A DNA stretch of 64,000 nucleotides, from assembly GCF_001467525.1 (NCBI RefSeq), contig NZ_LNXS01000001.1, positions 124,001-188,000 on the forward strand, in the 5' to 3' direction. Shown one piece after another: positions 19,727-29,687 of this stretch. The DNA comes from Legionella anisa (GTDB lineage: Bacteria > Pseudomonadota > Gammaproteobacteria > Legionellales > Legionellaceae). How positions within the stretch are numbered: position 1 is the first letter of the stretch; every line of letters begins with the position of its first letter. The position numbers were made by a program, and so were the translations under genes. The notes under the pieces were generated by a model. The model saw nothing but the letters and a program-made list of their open reading frames with translations, did no database searches and was not told where the DNA came from.

Positions 19727-21064
19727 TTGATCATAGAAAAAAAGAACGCAATTCTTACTGTCAGCCAACTTAATCGACAGGTTAAAAGCTATCTTGAAAA
19801 TGAACTGGGTACGATCCATGTCGAAGGAGAACTCTCTAATTTGAGTAAGCCGGTCTCTGGGCATTTTTATTTTACCTTGAAAGATACTCATGCTCAAATT
19901 CGCTGTGTTTATTTTAAAAATCGCCATACCAGCGCCCTTGCATATAAACTTTGCGATGGGCAACATATAGTCGCCAGCGGAAGATTAAGTCTGTATGAAG
20001 CTCGTGGCGATTATCAATTAATCGTAGAACAAATTACCGAAGCGGGTCTAGGGGCGCTCTATCAGCGTTTTGAAGAGTTAAAAAACAAACTGGCTGCCGA
20101 AGGTTTATTTGATTCAATAAAAAAAAGACCAATTCCCGTCATGCCTCGTGCCATTGGAGTGATTACTTCAACCACTGGTGCTGCAATTCGCGATATATTA
20201 TCCACTCTTGCTCGACGATTTCCTTTAGCTGATGTCCTCATCTATCCAAGTGAGGTTCAAGGTTCTTCAGCAGCACAACAACTGATTAAGGCATTAAAAC
20301 GTGCAAACTCAGAGAACCGATGTGATGTACTTCTGCTTGCTCGCGGTGGAGGAAGTATTGAAGATTTATGGGCATTTAATGATGAACAATTAGCACGCGA
20401 TATTGCAAACAGCACAATCCCTATCGTATCAGGCGTGGGACACGAAACAGATTTTACAATTGCCGACTTTGTAGCGGATTACAGGGCAGAAACACCCACA
20501 GCAGCTGCTACTGCGGTGACTCCTGATTGTAATGAATTGCTCAAATTATTAAATCACTCCATCTCACGTATGCATGAAGCAATGTACCGTTTTTTGCAAA
20601 AGTACCAAATCAAATTACAGCACTTAATCGAGAAAATATCTTCACCACAAAAGGCGATTGCCAGTTACTGGCAAAGTACCGATTACCTTGAGCGGCAATT
20701 GATTGCTCGCATGGACTACATCATCAAACAAAAAAACCATCAACTTCATCTGTGCATCAACCATTTGAATGCTCAAAATCCTAAAACACAAATCAAGCAA
20801 ACACAAATACTCTTACAAAAAATTTCAACGCAATTAACCCATCATATGCAAAATAAGATCAATCAGCTCAAATATCAATTGAGAACACAATTGTCTACCT
20901 TGCATGCGGTCAGTCCCTTAGCTACACTGGATAGAGGATATGCTATTGCAACGAAAAATAGTATGGTGTTGTTTTCGAGCCAACAAGTAACTATTGGCGA
21001 GACAATCAATGTGAGATTGGCGCAAGGTAATTTAACTTGTGAAGTCACTCAAATACACGAGTAA
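19727..21064 (+). CDS. xseA: Exodeoxyribonuclease VII large subunit XseA
   Basis: Catalytic subunit of the single-strand exonuclease VII. The 445-residue protein has an N-terminal OB-fold (LTVSQLNRQVKSYLE, then GELSNLSKPVSGHFYFTLKD, a family hallmark). The nuclease domain includes RPIPVMPRAIGVITS, LARGGGSIEDLWAFND and SGVGHETDFTIAD. A long helical region precedes the C-terminal LDRGYAIA. The start is a TTG at 19727, since no in-frame ATG precedes the conserved N terminus; GGGGA lies ten bases upstream. The small subunit gene xseB is not in the window. Confidence 0.95.
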   Translation: MIIEKKNAILTVSQLNRQVKSYLENELGTIHVEGELSNLSKPVSGHFYFTLKDTHAQIRCVYFKNRHTSALAYKLCDGQHIVASGRLSLYEARGDYQLIVEQITEAGLGALYQRFEELKNKLAAEGLFDSIKKRPIPVMPRAIGVITSTTGAAIRDILSTLARRFPLADVLIYPSEVQGSSAAQQLIKALKRANSENRCDVLLLARGGGSIEDLWAFNDEQLARDIANSTIPIVSGVGHETDFTIADFVADYRAETPTAAATAVTPDCNELLKLLNHSISRMHEAMYRFLQKYQIKLQHLIEKISSPQKAIASYWQSTDYLERQLIARMDYIIKQKNHQLHLCINHLNAQNPKTQIKQTQILLQKISTQLTHHMQNKINQLKYQLRTQLSTLHAVSPLATLDRGYAIATKNSMVLFSSQQVTIGETINVRLAQGNLTCEVTQIHE

Positions 21065-21067
21065 AAA

Positions 21068-21691
21068 ATGCTTGAAGAACTGACTTACAGTTTAAACTGG
21101 ATTATTAGTCAAACAAAAAATAACATTCCCATTTTAGAAATTATTTTATTAATTCCCTGGCTTTTCTTTTTTGTAAGCATATTTTTTAAAAAAATATTAT
21201 TGTTAGGTATTATCCCAAGACGCATCAAAGGCTTGCCCGGCATTTTATTTGCCCCGCTTTTACACGATAATTTCAACCATATATTTTTTAACTCGATCCC
21301 TTTAGTGGTTTTAAGTAATTTCATTTTAATTAACGGGCTTGCCTACTATATCGTTGTTACCATAATGATTACCGTTTTAAGTGGAATTGCTATTTGGTGC
21401 TTTGCCCAATATGGCTTGCACATAGGCGCTAGTGGTGTAATTACTGGTTATTGGGGGTTTTTAGTGAGTAATATCTATCAAACAGGTACATTAACTACCA
21501 TAATCCTGGGTATCATTTCTCTTTATTATTTTGCCGGTATCTTCTTGGGGATTTTTCCTAAAGATAAAGGCGTCTCATGGGAGGCTCATTTATTTGGCCT
21601 TTTAGCCGGGCTGGTTACCAGTTATTTATTTTCCCTTTATCCTAATTACGTACAGATAATTACATTTTCATCTAATAATTTAGGAGCATAG
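21068..21691 (+). CDS. Rhomboid-family intramembrane serine protease
   Basis: A six-helix membrane protease of 207 residues. The second-helix motif H-x-x-x-x-H-x-x-x-N is present (His66, His71, Asn75). The nucleophile Ser122 lies in GASGVITG, and the base His174 in WEAHLFG. These features together make a catalytically competent rhomboid. It starts four bases after the xseA stop, so it is probably co-transcribed. Substrates are unknown; bacterial rhomboids cleave membrane proteins near the outer face of the inner membrane. Confidence 0.88.
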   Translation: MLEELTYSLNWIISQTKNNIPILEIILLIPWLFFFVSIFFKKILLLGIIPRRIKGLPGILFAPLLHDNFNHIFFNSIPLVVLSNFILINGLAYYIVVTIMITVLSGIAIWCFAQYGLHIGASGVITGYWGFLVSNIYQTGTLTTIILGIISLYYFAGIFLGIFPKDKGVSWEAHLFGLLAGLVTSYLFSLYPNYVQIITFSSNNLGA

Positions 21692-21694
21692 GAG

Positions 21695-21744
21695 CAGAAA
21701 ATCAGGGCAGTTTGGCCAAGATAGTAGAAATGTAAACAGAGCCT
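21695..21744. repeat. Half copy of repeat family 2, inverted
   Basis: The stretch GCAGAAAATCAGGGCAG through TAGTAGAAATGTAAACAGAG-CCT matches the right half of the long family-2 copy at 37279-37417. No left arm is present. It starts four bases after the rhomboid stop codon. Confidence 0.65.
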
Positions 21745-21784
21745 ATGCTATTCTAAAAACAAAAAAATAATTCGAGAAATCAGG

Positions 21785-22132
21785 ATGCAGTCACTTAAAA
21801 CTCTTTTTTGTATTAGTATATTAAGTCTTCTTATTTCACCTGTATACGCCGGAGGAGGAACCCAATTTTTTATTTCCGGTTGTTGTAGTCAAATGGGTGG
21901 TGTGAGCTACTGTGACTCATCAGCAGGCCGACTTGTGTGTAAAAATGGTTTTTACTCGACGTGTTATTGCACGCCGCATGCTGTGATGGATTTAAATCTG
22001 TTTCGAGGTTGCTGCTTATGGAAAGGTGGAGTTGTTTCTACTTACACCATAACTGGATACGTTGTCTGTAATGATGGTTCCATTTCAGAAGAATGTTCTT
22101 TGCGGCCAGAGGAGAAAATTGCGGCGTGGTAA
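21785..22132 (+). CDS. Small secreted cysteine-rich protein with two CC-GGV modules
   Basis: The protein of 115 residues begins with a signal peptide ending in VYA-G near residue 22. Two copies of a module follow. Each opens with C-C-x(2-3)-G-G-V and ends in G-x-x-(V)-C-(K/N)-(N/D)-G-x-x-S-x-x-C. The second copy has lost one cysteine. The same module occurs twice in the gene at 52134-52451, so they belong to one family of disulfide-rich exported proteins. The ATG is preceded by a CAGG site. It stands alone before thiD. The function is unknown. Confidence 0.75.
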   Translation: MQSLKTLFCISILSLLISPVYAGGGTQFFISGCCSQMGGVSYCDSSAGRLVCKNGFYSTCYCTPHAVMDLNLFRGCCLWKGGVVSTYTITGYVVCNDGSISEECSLRPEEKIAAW

Positions 22133-22300
22133 GCTCTAATATTTTTCAATGTGTACTTTAGCAAACTACTTGTTTTAGTCAATGAGACCTATTGACTCAT
22201 AAGCAAATAAAAGCACCTGCCACATTAAATACTTATCAATAATCTTTCTGATCTGACTGAGCGGATTGTAATGTCACTAACTGTTGCGAGAGAGTGTTAA

Positions 22301-23119
22301 ATGCGCTACAAAGCCTTATCTATAGCAGGATTTGATGGCTCTGGCGGAGCTGGAATCCAAGCAGACCTAAAGTCATTCTCCGCATTGGGTTGTTATGGAA
22401 TGACCGTACTTACAGCATTACCTATACAAAACACTTGCGGTGTAAAAAGCTGTTACAGTATTCCATTGCAAGCTATAGAAGATCAACTCAATGCTATTTT
22501 CGATGACATTAAACCGGACAGTATCAAAATAGGCATGCTCTTCAACAGCGAGATCATTGAATTAGTCTCTTCATTTCTTAAGAGAAAAGCGGTAGATATT
22601 CCTATTGTCATTGATCCAGTAACCGTCGCTAAAAGTGGCGATCCTTTATTATTACCCGAAGCTGTAAATTCTTTGATAACAGAACTTATGCCGCTTGCTA
22701 CCCTGATTACCCCTAACCTTCCTGAGGCATCTACTTTTACTGGAATATATGCTTCATCTGAAAAAGAAATGAAGGGCATTGGTCAAAAATTGCTTGATTT
22801 TGGACCAAAATACGTTTTACTCAAAGGGGGACATCTGCAGTCATTAGAGTCAAATGACTTATTAATAGGAGCAAATGGAGATACTCATTGGTTTTCAAAT
22901 CCAAGAATTAATTCACAAAATACCCACGGAACTGGATGCACTCTTTCTGCAGCGATAACGGCTTGTCTTGCCCAAAAAATTGATCTAGTCAAAGCATGTA
23001 GCATTGCAAAAAATTATGTGTTCAATGCCATAAAGGCTGCAAAGGAAGAACGTATTGGCCTAGGAAATGGGCCGGTGCATCATTTTTATCATTTTTGGCC
23101 GGTGCAATTGTTGGATTAA
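22301..23119 (+). CDS. thiD: Hydroxymethylpyrimidine/phosphomethylpyrimidine kinase ThiD
   Basis: Ribokinase-fold enzyme of thiamine synthesis, phosphorylating HMP and HMP-P. The length of 272 residues is typical. The N terminus has IAGFDGSGGAGIQADLKSF, and the catalytic motif NTHGTGCTLSAAI with its anion hole lies at about 206-219. VIDPVTVAKSG and LITPNLPEA are also diagnostic. A GAGAGAGTG ribosome binding region precedes the ATG. No TPP-riboswitch-like leader could be recognised in the 168 bases upstream, so regulation by thiamine is not evident here. Confidence 0.95.
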   Translation: MRYKALSIAGFDGSGGAGIQADLKSFSALGCYGMTVLTALPIQNTCGVKSCYSIPLQAIEDQLNAIFDDIKPDSIKIGMLFNSEIIELVSSFLKRKAVDIPIVIDPVTVAKSGDPLLLPEAVNSLITELMPLATLITPNLPEASTFTGIYASSEKEMKGIGQKLLDFGPKYVLLKGGHLQSLESNDLLIGANGDTHWFSNPRINSQNTHGTGCTLSAAITACLAQKIDLVKACSIAKNYVFNAIKAAKEERIGLGNGPVHHFYHFWPVQLLD

Positions 23120-23176
23120 GCAAGCCAAGGCTACAAGGCAATGTAGCAGGTCACGGAGGAAGTTTTCACATTGCAT

Positions 23177-23260
23177 TGTAGCCTGGGTGCAGCGCAGCGG
23201 AACCCGGGATTAAGCATATCCAGTAAAACTCGGGTTTTGCTGCGCTGCACCCAGGCTACA
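23177..23260. repeat. Palindromic repeat family 1, full copy
   Basis: The arms TGTAGCCTGGGTGCAGCG and its reverse complement bracket a centre with GGAACCCGGG against CTCGGGTTTTG. It lies between the converging thiD (+) and O-antigen ligase gene (-). Confidence 0.85.
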
Positions 23261-23315
23261 ATATACTTTTTTGATTAGAGATCTTGACGTATTGAACCAT
23301 TATTCAACAAATACT

Positions 23316-24680
23316 TTACTTGCTTACTATCTCCGCTACTTGTTCGCGGGACCTAGAAGCAAAAGATAATGAAGGTGATGATTCCTCAGGTTTATGTACC
23401 CTCACCCAGAATACGAGTGAAAAATTTACGTTGAGTTCAAATTTATCTTTAATCAATTTTTTGTAAGCTATTCCCTTTTTTTCAATTAATTCGCCAAAAC
23501 ATAAGGCACTGAAAAGAATTAACAAATATCCTATTGCTGAATAACAAAATATAGTATCTGAGAAACATAACATACAAAAAGAAACCAGCATGCCCAATAA
23601 AAACGGTTTCATTTCTTTAAGCTTCAATGCAGTAATAAACAATGTACCTATGAAAAACAGAAACAGAGCCATTCCTATCAAACCAAATTCTGCAAGGGTC
23701 AGCCAATATTGGCCATGAGGCTCGTTAAGCTTATGCCCCCAGGAAGGAACTGGTTGATCTATAATAAAGTTATACTGAAACCCTCCTGTCCCTACTCCTA
23801 AAATTGGATGTCTTTTAAATAAAGATTTTGCATATCGATGAAATTGATATCTAAAACCTAAAGAAGTATCTGTTTGATTGTATTTTAAGAGCCTAAGATC
23901 ATTCACCAGGGAGTAAGCGCCATCTTGCATGACTGGGCTCAGCATAAAACCTAAACCACTTACACTCGTAAATAGTATAAGTCCTATTAAAGCCTTTCTA
24001 AGAGGAAATTTTTGCACGATCAGCAAACACATTAATACACCATAAATGATGTAACCTGCCCGTCCGGAATTGATAAAAAATATTTGATAGCTTCCTAATA
24101 CAATCATGGATAAATATAAAGATCGCAACCACTTGTCTGCATTCGCTTGGATCAGCAAAATTCCAGCAAAATAAACTCCCAAAGCAATCATGATCCCAGT
24201 AACAATATGATTATAAAATACTTCTCCAGGATCCAGGGAATGAAATAAATCATTTATGAATAGATTGTTAATTTTCAGTATTGAAAGAACACTCGTGAAT
24301 AGCATGGACAATATATAACCATTCAAAGCCCATGTTCTTGCTTGAGGTTTAATAAAACCCACAGCAAAAATTGGTAAAAAAATTAGCTTAGAATATTTAT
24401 TGATAATATTGTATTCCAATTTGAATGGGGCTTTTGACCATATACAAGCGATAAGAACATAAAGAAATAAAGCAATCGCAGCTCGGGCCCATAAGGTATT
24501 AAACGCATAAAGCAGATATTGTCGGTATGAAGGGGTAAATCCTATAGCTAACAAACTAAGTACAGTTAATATTGACTTGATACTAGGACTTATAGGAATA
24601 AAAAATACCAATAACACAAGAAGAATTGGTATGAGTAAGTGAATTTTTTCGATTTTTTCTTCTAGGAAGCTCAGGTTCAA
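23316..24680 (-). CDS. O-antigen ligase family (WaaL-like) membrane protein
   Basis: A polytopic inner-membrane protein of 454 residues with about ten to twelve hydrophobic segments. The Wzy_C/WaaL region around 290-340 includes RHPILGVGTGGF and then EPHGQYWLTLAEFGLIG, where the H-x-x-Y/W-L pattern in a periplasmic loop is typical. The likely role is joining O-antigen or another polysaccharide to lipid A-core. It overlaps the glycosyltransferase gene by 4 bases. The last 30 residues are hydrophilic and unlike the rest, and may be an added tail. Confidence 0.83.
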   Translation of the reverse strand: MNLSFLEEKIEKIHLLIPILLVLLVFFIPISPSIKSILTVLSLLAIGFTPSYRQYLLYAFNTLWARAAIALFLYVLIACIWSKAPFKLEYNIINKYSKLIFLPIFAVGFIKPQARTWALNGYILSMLFTSVLSILKINNLFINDLFHSLDPGEVFYNHIVTGIMIALGVYFAGILLIQANADKWLRSLYLSMIVLGSYQIFFINSGRAGYIIYGVLMCLLIVQKFPLRKALIGLILFTSVSGLGFMLSPVMQDGAYSLVNDLRLLKYNQTDTSLGFRYQFHRYAKSLFKRHPILGVGTGGFQYNFIIDQPVPSWGHKLNEPHGQYWLTLAEFGLIGMALFLFFIGTLFITALKLKEMKPFLLGMLVSFCMLCFSDTIFCYSAIGYLLILFSALCFGELIEKKGIAYKKLIKDKFELNVNFSLVFWVRVHKPEESSPSLSFASRSREQVAEIVSK

Positions 24681-25465
24681 ATTAATTCCTCTGTGCTTTT
24701 TGCCAAAGAAGGCAATTGTTCCAGGTTACTGTCTTGATACAACTGCTTAATACCACGATAGAAAGTTCCTTGTGCATTAAACACTGCAAATAAAAAACCT
24801 ATTCTGCCATCCAGAAAGCCACGTTGCAAGACATAACATCTAAAAAACATCCAGGAAGTACTTGCCAATGTTTTGATAAAGCTGGGTTTTCGCTTATTTA
24901 AGATATATGTTTTTGCACTATAAGACGAATATTTGTTCATTTTATAGAGTACGTGACTGACGTCTTTAAATGAATGGTGCATAATCGTATTTTTGATTTT
25001 ACCAATACGTGTTCCTTCAGGAAGAACGATTTTTTCATGCACAATATCATTACTGAAATATGCATTTGCACGCTTAAAAAGTCGAGCATGGCGCTTAGGG
25101 CTGGAGGAGTATTTTAAGGGTTGATCATAGAAGTACATTTGAATTGCAATTCTAAAGGCATCTGCGGAATCGGATGCCATGGCTTCAATGATTTCTCGCT
25201 GCAACTCTTCACTGACTGACTCATCAGCATCAAGATTCAACACCCACTCTCCTTGAGCTTTTGATAATGCCCTTTGTTTTTGAGCACCATAGCCTGGCCA
25301 GTCTGTTGAAAAAACATGCTCCGTATATTCTTTGGCAATAACAACCGTTTTATCGCTACTTCCCGAGTCCAATACTATTATTTCATCAGCAAATCGAACA
25401 GATTCGAGACATCTTCTAATATTCTTCTCTTCATTTTTGGTTATTATTATTACACTCAACGTCAT
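24677..25465 (-). CDS. Family 2 glycosyltransferase, WaaE/KdtX-like
   Basis: A 262-residue GT-A fold glycosyltransferase. The N terminus reads LSVIIITKNEEKNIRRCLESV, the metal-binding motif is LNLDADESV near residue 76, and an acceptor-side ARLFKRANAYFSNDIVHE region follows, as in LPS-core beta-glucosyltransferases of the WaaE type. Its ATG directly follows the last base of clpA on the same strand, and it overlaps the ligase gene by 4 bases. The pair thus probably acts on LPS core and its decoration, and may be read through from clpA. Confidence 0.87.
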   Translation of the reverse strand: MTLSVIIITKNEEKNIRRCLESVRFADEIIVLDSGSSDKTVVIAKEYTEHVFSTDWPGYGAQKQRALSKAQGEWVLNLDADESVSEELQREIIEAMASDSADAFRIAIQMYFYDQPLKYSSSPKRHARLFKRANAYFSNDIVHEKIVLPEGTRIGKIKNTIMHHSFKDVSHVLYKMNKYSSYSAKTYILNKRKPSFIKTLASTSWMFFRCYVLQRGFLDGRIGFLFAVFNAQGTFYRGIKQLYQDSNLEQLPSLAKSTEELI

Positions 25466-27730
25466 TTAAAAAACACCCTCTCGATGATCATGACTATCAA
25501 AGTGTAACTTACCATCTTTAACTTTTAAGGTTACATGACCACCATGCATCAACTTACCAAATAAAAGTTCATCAGCCAGAGGTTTTTTTACATTCTCTTG
25601 AATCAATCTGGCCATTGGACGAGCCCCCATCACCTTGTCATAACCATGTTCAATAAGCCATTCACGAGCCATTTTATCGACGTTAAAGGTAACACCTTTA
25701 TGACTTAATTGCTCATCCAGTTCCATAATGAATTTATCAACGACTAAGCCAATCGTCACTGCATCCAATGGAGCAAAATTAATGATTGCATCAAGTCTGT
25801 TTCTAAACTCAGGGCTAAATTGTTTCTTAATTACTTCAAGCCCATCATTACTATTGTCTTGCATTGAGAAGCCCATGGAGTTTCGCACCAATTCTCCTGC
25901 CCCCGCATTAGAGGTCATAACCAGAATAATGTGTCTAAAATCTGCTTGACGTCCGTTAGTATCAGTTAAAGTTCCATGGTCCATAATCTGTAGCAGCAAA
26001 TTAAATACATCTGGGTGCGCTTTTTCGATTTCATCAAGCAACAGTACTGCATGAGGATTTTTAGTTACGGCTTCAGTCAACAATCCCCCTTGATCATAAC
26101 CAACATATCCTGGAGGAGCACCAATTAAACGTGAAACAGTATGTTTTTCCATGTATTCAGACATATCAAAACGTAATAGTTCTATGCCTAAAACATTAGC
26201 CAATTGTCGAGTTACCTCTGTTTTTCCTACACCTGTTGGTCCAGCAAACAAGAAACAACCTACAGGTTTTTGAGGATCTCTAAGTCCGGAACGACCTAAT
26301 TTAATCGCAGAAGCTAATGCAGTGATCGCTTGATCTTGTCCATAGACTAAAAGCTTCAAATCACGCTCTAAATTACGCAAGGTATCTTTATCACGTGCTG
26401 ATACTTTTTTAATCGGTATACGAGCAATTTTTGCTACGACGCTCTCAATCTCCGTTACACTTATTATTTTTTTACGCTTGCTTGCTGTTAATAAATTCTG
26501 ATAAGCGCCCGCTTCATCAACAACATCAATTGCTTTATCCGGTAAAAATCGGTCGTTAATGTATTTTGCAGATAATTCAGAAGCTGCTTTTAACGCAGGA
26601 ATCGTGAATTTCACCCCATGATGCTCTTCTAATCGACCTTTTAGTCCTTTCAATATTTCAAAAGTTTCGTCGACTGTAGGCTCTGGAATATCAATTTTTT
26701 GGAAACGTCTTGCTAAAGCTCTGTCTTTTTCAAAAATACCTCGGTATTCCTGATACGTTGTAGAGCCAATACATTTTAACTCACCATTTGCCAGCAGTGG
26801 TTTAATTAAATTGGATGCATCCATGACACCGCCTGAGGCTGCTCCAGCACCAATAATTGTATGAATTTCATCAATAAACAGTACTGCCCCTTCCTGTTGT
26901 CCTAACTGCTTTAATACAGCTTTTAATCGTTTTTCAAAATCACCCCGATATTTTGTTCCAGCAAGCAAAGCACCTAAATCAAGTGAATAGACGATACAAT
27001 CACGGATTGCATCCGGTATTTCACCATCTACAATGCGTCGAGCTAAGCCCTCAGCGATTGCGGTTTTACCTACACCTGCTTCGCCAACAAGCAATGGATT
27101 ATTTTTCCTGCGTCGGCACAGTACCTGAATTGTACGTTGTACTTCTTCATGACGTCCGATTAAAGGATCAATTTTTCCTTGTTTCGCACGTCGGTTGAGG
27201 TTTGTGCAATAACTTTCGAGAGGAGACTCATTACCTTCTGATGAGCCCATATCATCTTCCATAGAGTTCATGTTCTCATGCATATCATTATTTTGATACT
27301 TAGAAACACCATGAGAAATATAATTAATCACATCAAGACGTGTAATATTTTCTCTGCGTAAGAAATAAACGGCCTGGCTTTCTTGCTCACTAAAAATAGC
27401 TGCTAGAACATTAGCACCAGTAACCTCGGTTTTTCCCGCAGATTGCACATGAAACACAGCACGTTGTAATACACGTTGAAAACCAAGTGTAGGTTGAGTT
27501 TCTCTATCTAATTCATCTTCAGGGATTCTAGGAGTAGTTTCATCGATAAATTCAATTAAATCCCGACGTAATGCTTCAATATTTGCATCACATGCTTGTA
27601 ATACACTTCCAGCTGCTGGGTTATCAAGCAATGACAACAATAAATGCTCAACGGTCATAAATTCATGACGTTTTTCTTTTGCTTCCTTGAAAGCTAGATT
27701 CAAGGTGAATTCAAGTTCTTTATTTAACAT
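25466..27730 (-). CDS. clpA: ATP-dependent Clp protease ATP-binding subunit ClpA
   Basis: AAA+ unfoldase feeding substrates to ClpP. The 754-residue length is typical. Two Clp-N repeats lie at about 1-145, then two ATPase modules with Walker [10 protein letters not shown] and GPTGVGKTE and Walker [10 protein letters not shown] and [12 protein letters not shown]. No middle coiled-coil domain separates them, which distinguishes ClpA from ClpB. It follows clpS by 30 bases, the usual adaptor-unfoldase arrangement for N-degron turnover. Confidence 0.98.
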   Translation of the reverse strand: MLNKELEFTLNLAFKEAKEKRHEFMTVEHLLLSLLDNPAAGSVLQACDANIEALRRDLIEFIDETTPRIPEDELDRETQPTLGFQRVLQRAVFHVQSAGKTEVTGANVLAAIFSEQESQAVYFLRRENITRLDVINYISHGVSKYQNNDMHENMNSMEDDMGSSEGNESPLESYCTNLNRRAKQGKIDPLIGRHEEVQRTIQVLCRRRKNNPLLVGEAGVGKTAIAEGLARRIVDGEIPDAIRDCIVYSLDLGALLAGTKYRGDFEKRLKAVLKQLGQQEGAVLFIDEIHTIIGAGAASGGVMDASNLIKPLLANGELKCIGSTTYQEYRGIFEKDRALARRFQKIDIPEPTVDETFEILKGLKGRLEEHHGVKFTIPALKAASELSAKYINDRFLPDKAIDVVDEAGAYQNLLTASKRKKIISVTEIESVVAKIARIPIKKVSARDKDTLRNLERDLKLLVYGQDQAITALASAIKLGRSGLRDPQKPVGCFLFAGPTGVGKTEVTRQLANVLGIELLRFDMSEYMEKHTVSRLIGAPPGYVGYDQGGLLTEAVTKNPHAVLLLDEIEKAHPDVFNLLLQIMDHGTLTDTNGRQADFRHIILVMTSNAGAGELVRNSMGFSMQDNSNDGLEVIKKQFSPEFRNRLDAIINFAPLDAVTIGLVVDKFIMELDEQLSHKGVTFNVDKMAREWLIEHGYDKVMGARPMARLIQENVKKPLADELLFGKLMHGGHVTLKVKDGKLHFDSHDHREGVF

Positions 27731-27760
27731 TGTCGTTGCTCCTCTTCAGCCCATAGCAAG

Positions 27761-28084
27761 TTACTCGGGTTCCATGCTAGATAGCAATGGGTGCTGATTC
27801 ATTCTGGCGTATTCATTTACCAGCGCTACTTTTGTTTCTGCTATATCTCGCGTAAATACCCCACACACGCCTTTTCCTTGAATATGAACCTGTAACATCA
27901 CCTGAATGGCAATTTCTTCACTAAGATGAAAAAAATGCTTCAGTACATCAACTACAAAATCCATAGGTGTATAATCGTCATTGAGCAACACTACTTTGTA
28001 CTTTCTAGGCACTCTGATCTCGGTGCTCTGCTCCGGCTCAGCTACTTTAGGCCTTATAATTTCCTCTAGATTCTGCCCACTCAT
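27761..28084 (-). CDS. clpS: ClpAP adaptor protein ClpS
   Basis: Adaptor that delivers N-degron substrates to ClpAP. The product is 107 residues from the ATG at 28084, which follows an AGAGG site; a TTG three codons earlier is less likely. The conserved [19 protein letters not shown] segment, with the NDD substrate pocket, and the later [11 protein letters not shown] segment are clear. The N-terminal tail is extended and flexible, as needed to engage the ClpA pore. It is the upstream partner of clpA in one unit. Confidence 0.97.
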   Translation of the reverse strand: MSGQNLEEIIRPKVAEPEQSTEIRVPRKYKVVLLNDDYTPMDFVVDVLKHFFHLSEEIAIQVMLQVHIQGKGVCGVFTRDIAETKVALVNEYARMNQHPLLSSMEPE

Positions 28085-28264
28085 AACATACAACCTCTAT
28101 ATTATTTTTATAGACTCCCTACGCACTTTTGGCCAGTAAAATCAGCTAATTTTAATGAAAAAATTAGCCTTTGAAATAATCAAAAACATATTGATTAGAT
28201 AGCATTCATTAACGATGGAAATCATAAATGGTATAAATTGTAACGTAATGGAAACAATCTGAAC

Positions 28265-28291
28265 TCGGAGAGAATGTATTCATCTCTCCGA
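28265..28291 (-). terminator. Hairpin downstream of icd
   Basis: TCGGAGAGA and TCTCTCCGA form a perfect 9-bp stem with a 9-base loop, 42 bases past the icd stop on the minus strand. No long T-run follows, so this is a probable rather than certain terminator; it would separate icd from clpS transcription. Confidence 0.5.
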
Positions 28292-28332
28292 ATTGCACTC
28301 ACATCCCTCAGGTTATACTTATCCCATGCACG

Positions 28333-29589
28333 TTACATCTGCTTAATTACTTCATCTCCAAAACCGGAGCTACTCACCAAAGTTGCACCGGTCATACCAC
28401 GCTCAAAATCATAAGTTACAGTTTTGGCTGCTATAGCACCTTGCATGCCTTTGATAATTAAATCAGCTGCTTCAGTCCATCCCATATGGCGTAACATCAT
28501 TTCGGCGGAAAGGATAATGGACCCAGGATTTACCTTATTCTTGCCCGCATATTTTGGTGCTGTTCCATGTGTTGCTTCAAATACAGCAACTTTATCACTT
28601 AAATTTGCACCTGGAGCAATACCGATACCACCTACTTGGGCTGCCAAAGCATCAGAAATGTAGTCGCCATTTAAATTAAGTGTGGCAATTACGCTGTAAT
28701 CTTCCGGTCTTAAAAGAATTTGTTGCAGAAACGCATCCGCAATTACATCATTAATGATGATTCGCTTACCTGTTTTAGGATTCTTGATTTCCATCCAGGG
28801 GCCGCCTTCATATTCTTTGGCGTCAAAAAAATCACGTGCAACTTGATAGCCCCAATCTTTAAATGCACCCTCGGTAAATTTCATAATATTGCCCTTATGG
28901 ACCAAAGTTACCGTGTGTCGGTCATTATCAATTGCATATTGGATTGCTGCTCTGACTAAACGTGTAGTTCCTTCTTTGGAAACTGGTTTAACTCCTATAC
29001 CGCAATGCTCAGGAAAACGGATCTTTTTAACACCCATATCTTTCATCAAGAACTCAATCACTTTCTTGGCTTCAGGAGTATCCGCTTGCCATTCAATGCC
29101 CGCATAAATATCTTCAGAGTTTTCCCTGAAAATAACCATATCCGTTTTCTCGGGTTCTTTAAGGGGGCTTGGAACGCCAGTGAAATAACGAATTGGACGT
29201 AAGCAAGTATAGAGATCCAGTTCTTGACGAATTGCAACATTAAGTGAACGAATTCCACCGCCAACAGGAGTCGTCAATGGGCCTTTAATCGAAACAACAT
29301 ATTTTTTCAGTGCGTCTAAAGTTTCTTTAGGTAACCATTGATCAGAACCATAAACTTTAGTTGCTTTTTCACCTGCATAAACTTCCATCCAGGCGATTTT
29401 TCTCTTATCGCCATATGCTTTTGCAACTGCAGCATCAACAACTTGAATCATAGGAGGTGTTACATCTACACCAATGCCATCTCCTTCAATAAAAGGGATA
29501 ATGGGATTATTGGGTACACGAAGTGATAGATCAGCACTAACTGTAATCGCTTCACCATGTGCAGGCACTTTGATTTTATCGTATGTCAT
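28333..29589 (-). CDS. icd: NADP-dependent isocitrate dehydrogenase
   Basis: TCA-cycle enzyme converting isocitrate to 2-oxoglutarate. The 418-residue protein from the ATG at 29589 (CGGAG upstream) equals the usual length. The substrate loop [12 protein letters not shown] contains the serine that AceK phosphorylates in enteric bacteria. The metal and cofactor regions [14 protein letters not shown] and APGANLS and the [11 protein letters not shown] stretch, with the NADP-type Lys-Tyr, are present. The frame continues upstream to 29649 but no better start exists there. It is monocistronic here, upstream of clpS. Confidence 0.96.
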   Translation of the reverse strand: MTYDKIKVPAHGEAITVSADLSLRVPNNPIIPFIEGDGIGVDVTPPMIQVVDAAVAKAYGDKRKIAWMEVYAGEKATKVYGSDQWLPKETLDALKKYVVSIKGPLTTPVGGGIRSLNVAIRQELDLYTCLRPIRYFTGVPSPLKEPEKTDMVIFRENSEDIYAGIEWQADTPEAKKVIEFLMKDMGVKKIRFPEHCGIGVKPVSKEGTTRLVRAAIQYAIDNDRHTVTLVHKGNIMKFTEGAFKDWGYQVARDFFDAKEYEGGPWMEIKNPKTGKRIIINDVIADAFLQQILLRPEDYSVIATLNLNGDYISDALAAQVGGIGIAPGANLSDKVAVFEATHGTAPKYAGKNKVNPGSIILSAEMMLRHMGWTEAADLIIKGMQGAIAAKTVTYDFERGMTGATLVSSSGFGDEVIKQM

Positions 29590-29687
29590 TGACAACTCCG
29601 CAAAATTAGAGAGAAGGCAATGATAGCATGTGATAACTTGGAATCCCAAGTACCATTTCCATTTAATTAATCACGTTTTGATGCGTG

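Noticed and set aside
22133-22300. Possible TPP riboswitch before thiD
   Set aside because: The conserved CTGAGA-type core and its partner elements were not found.
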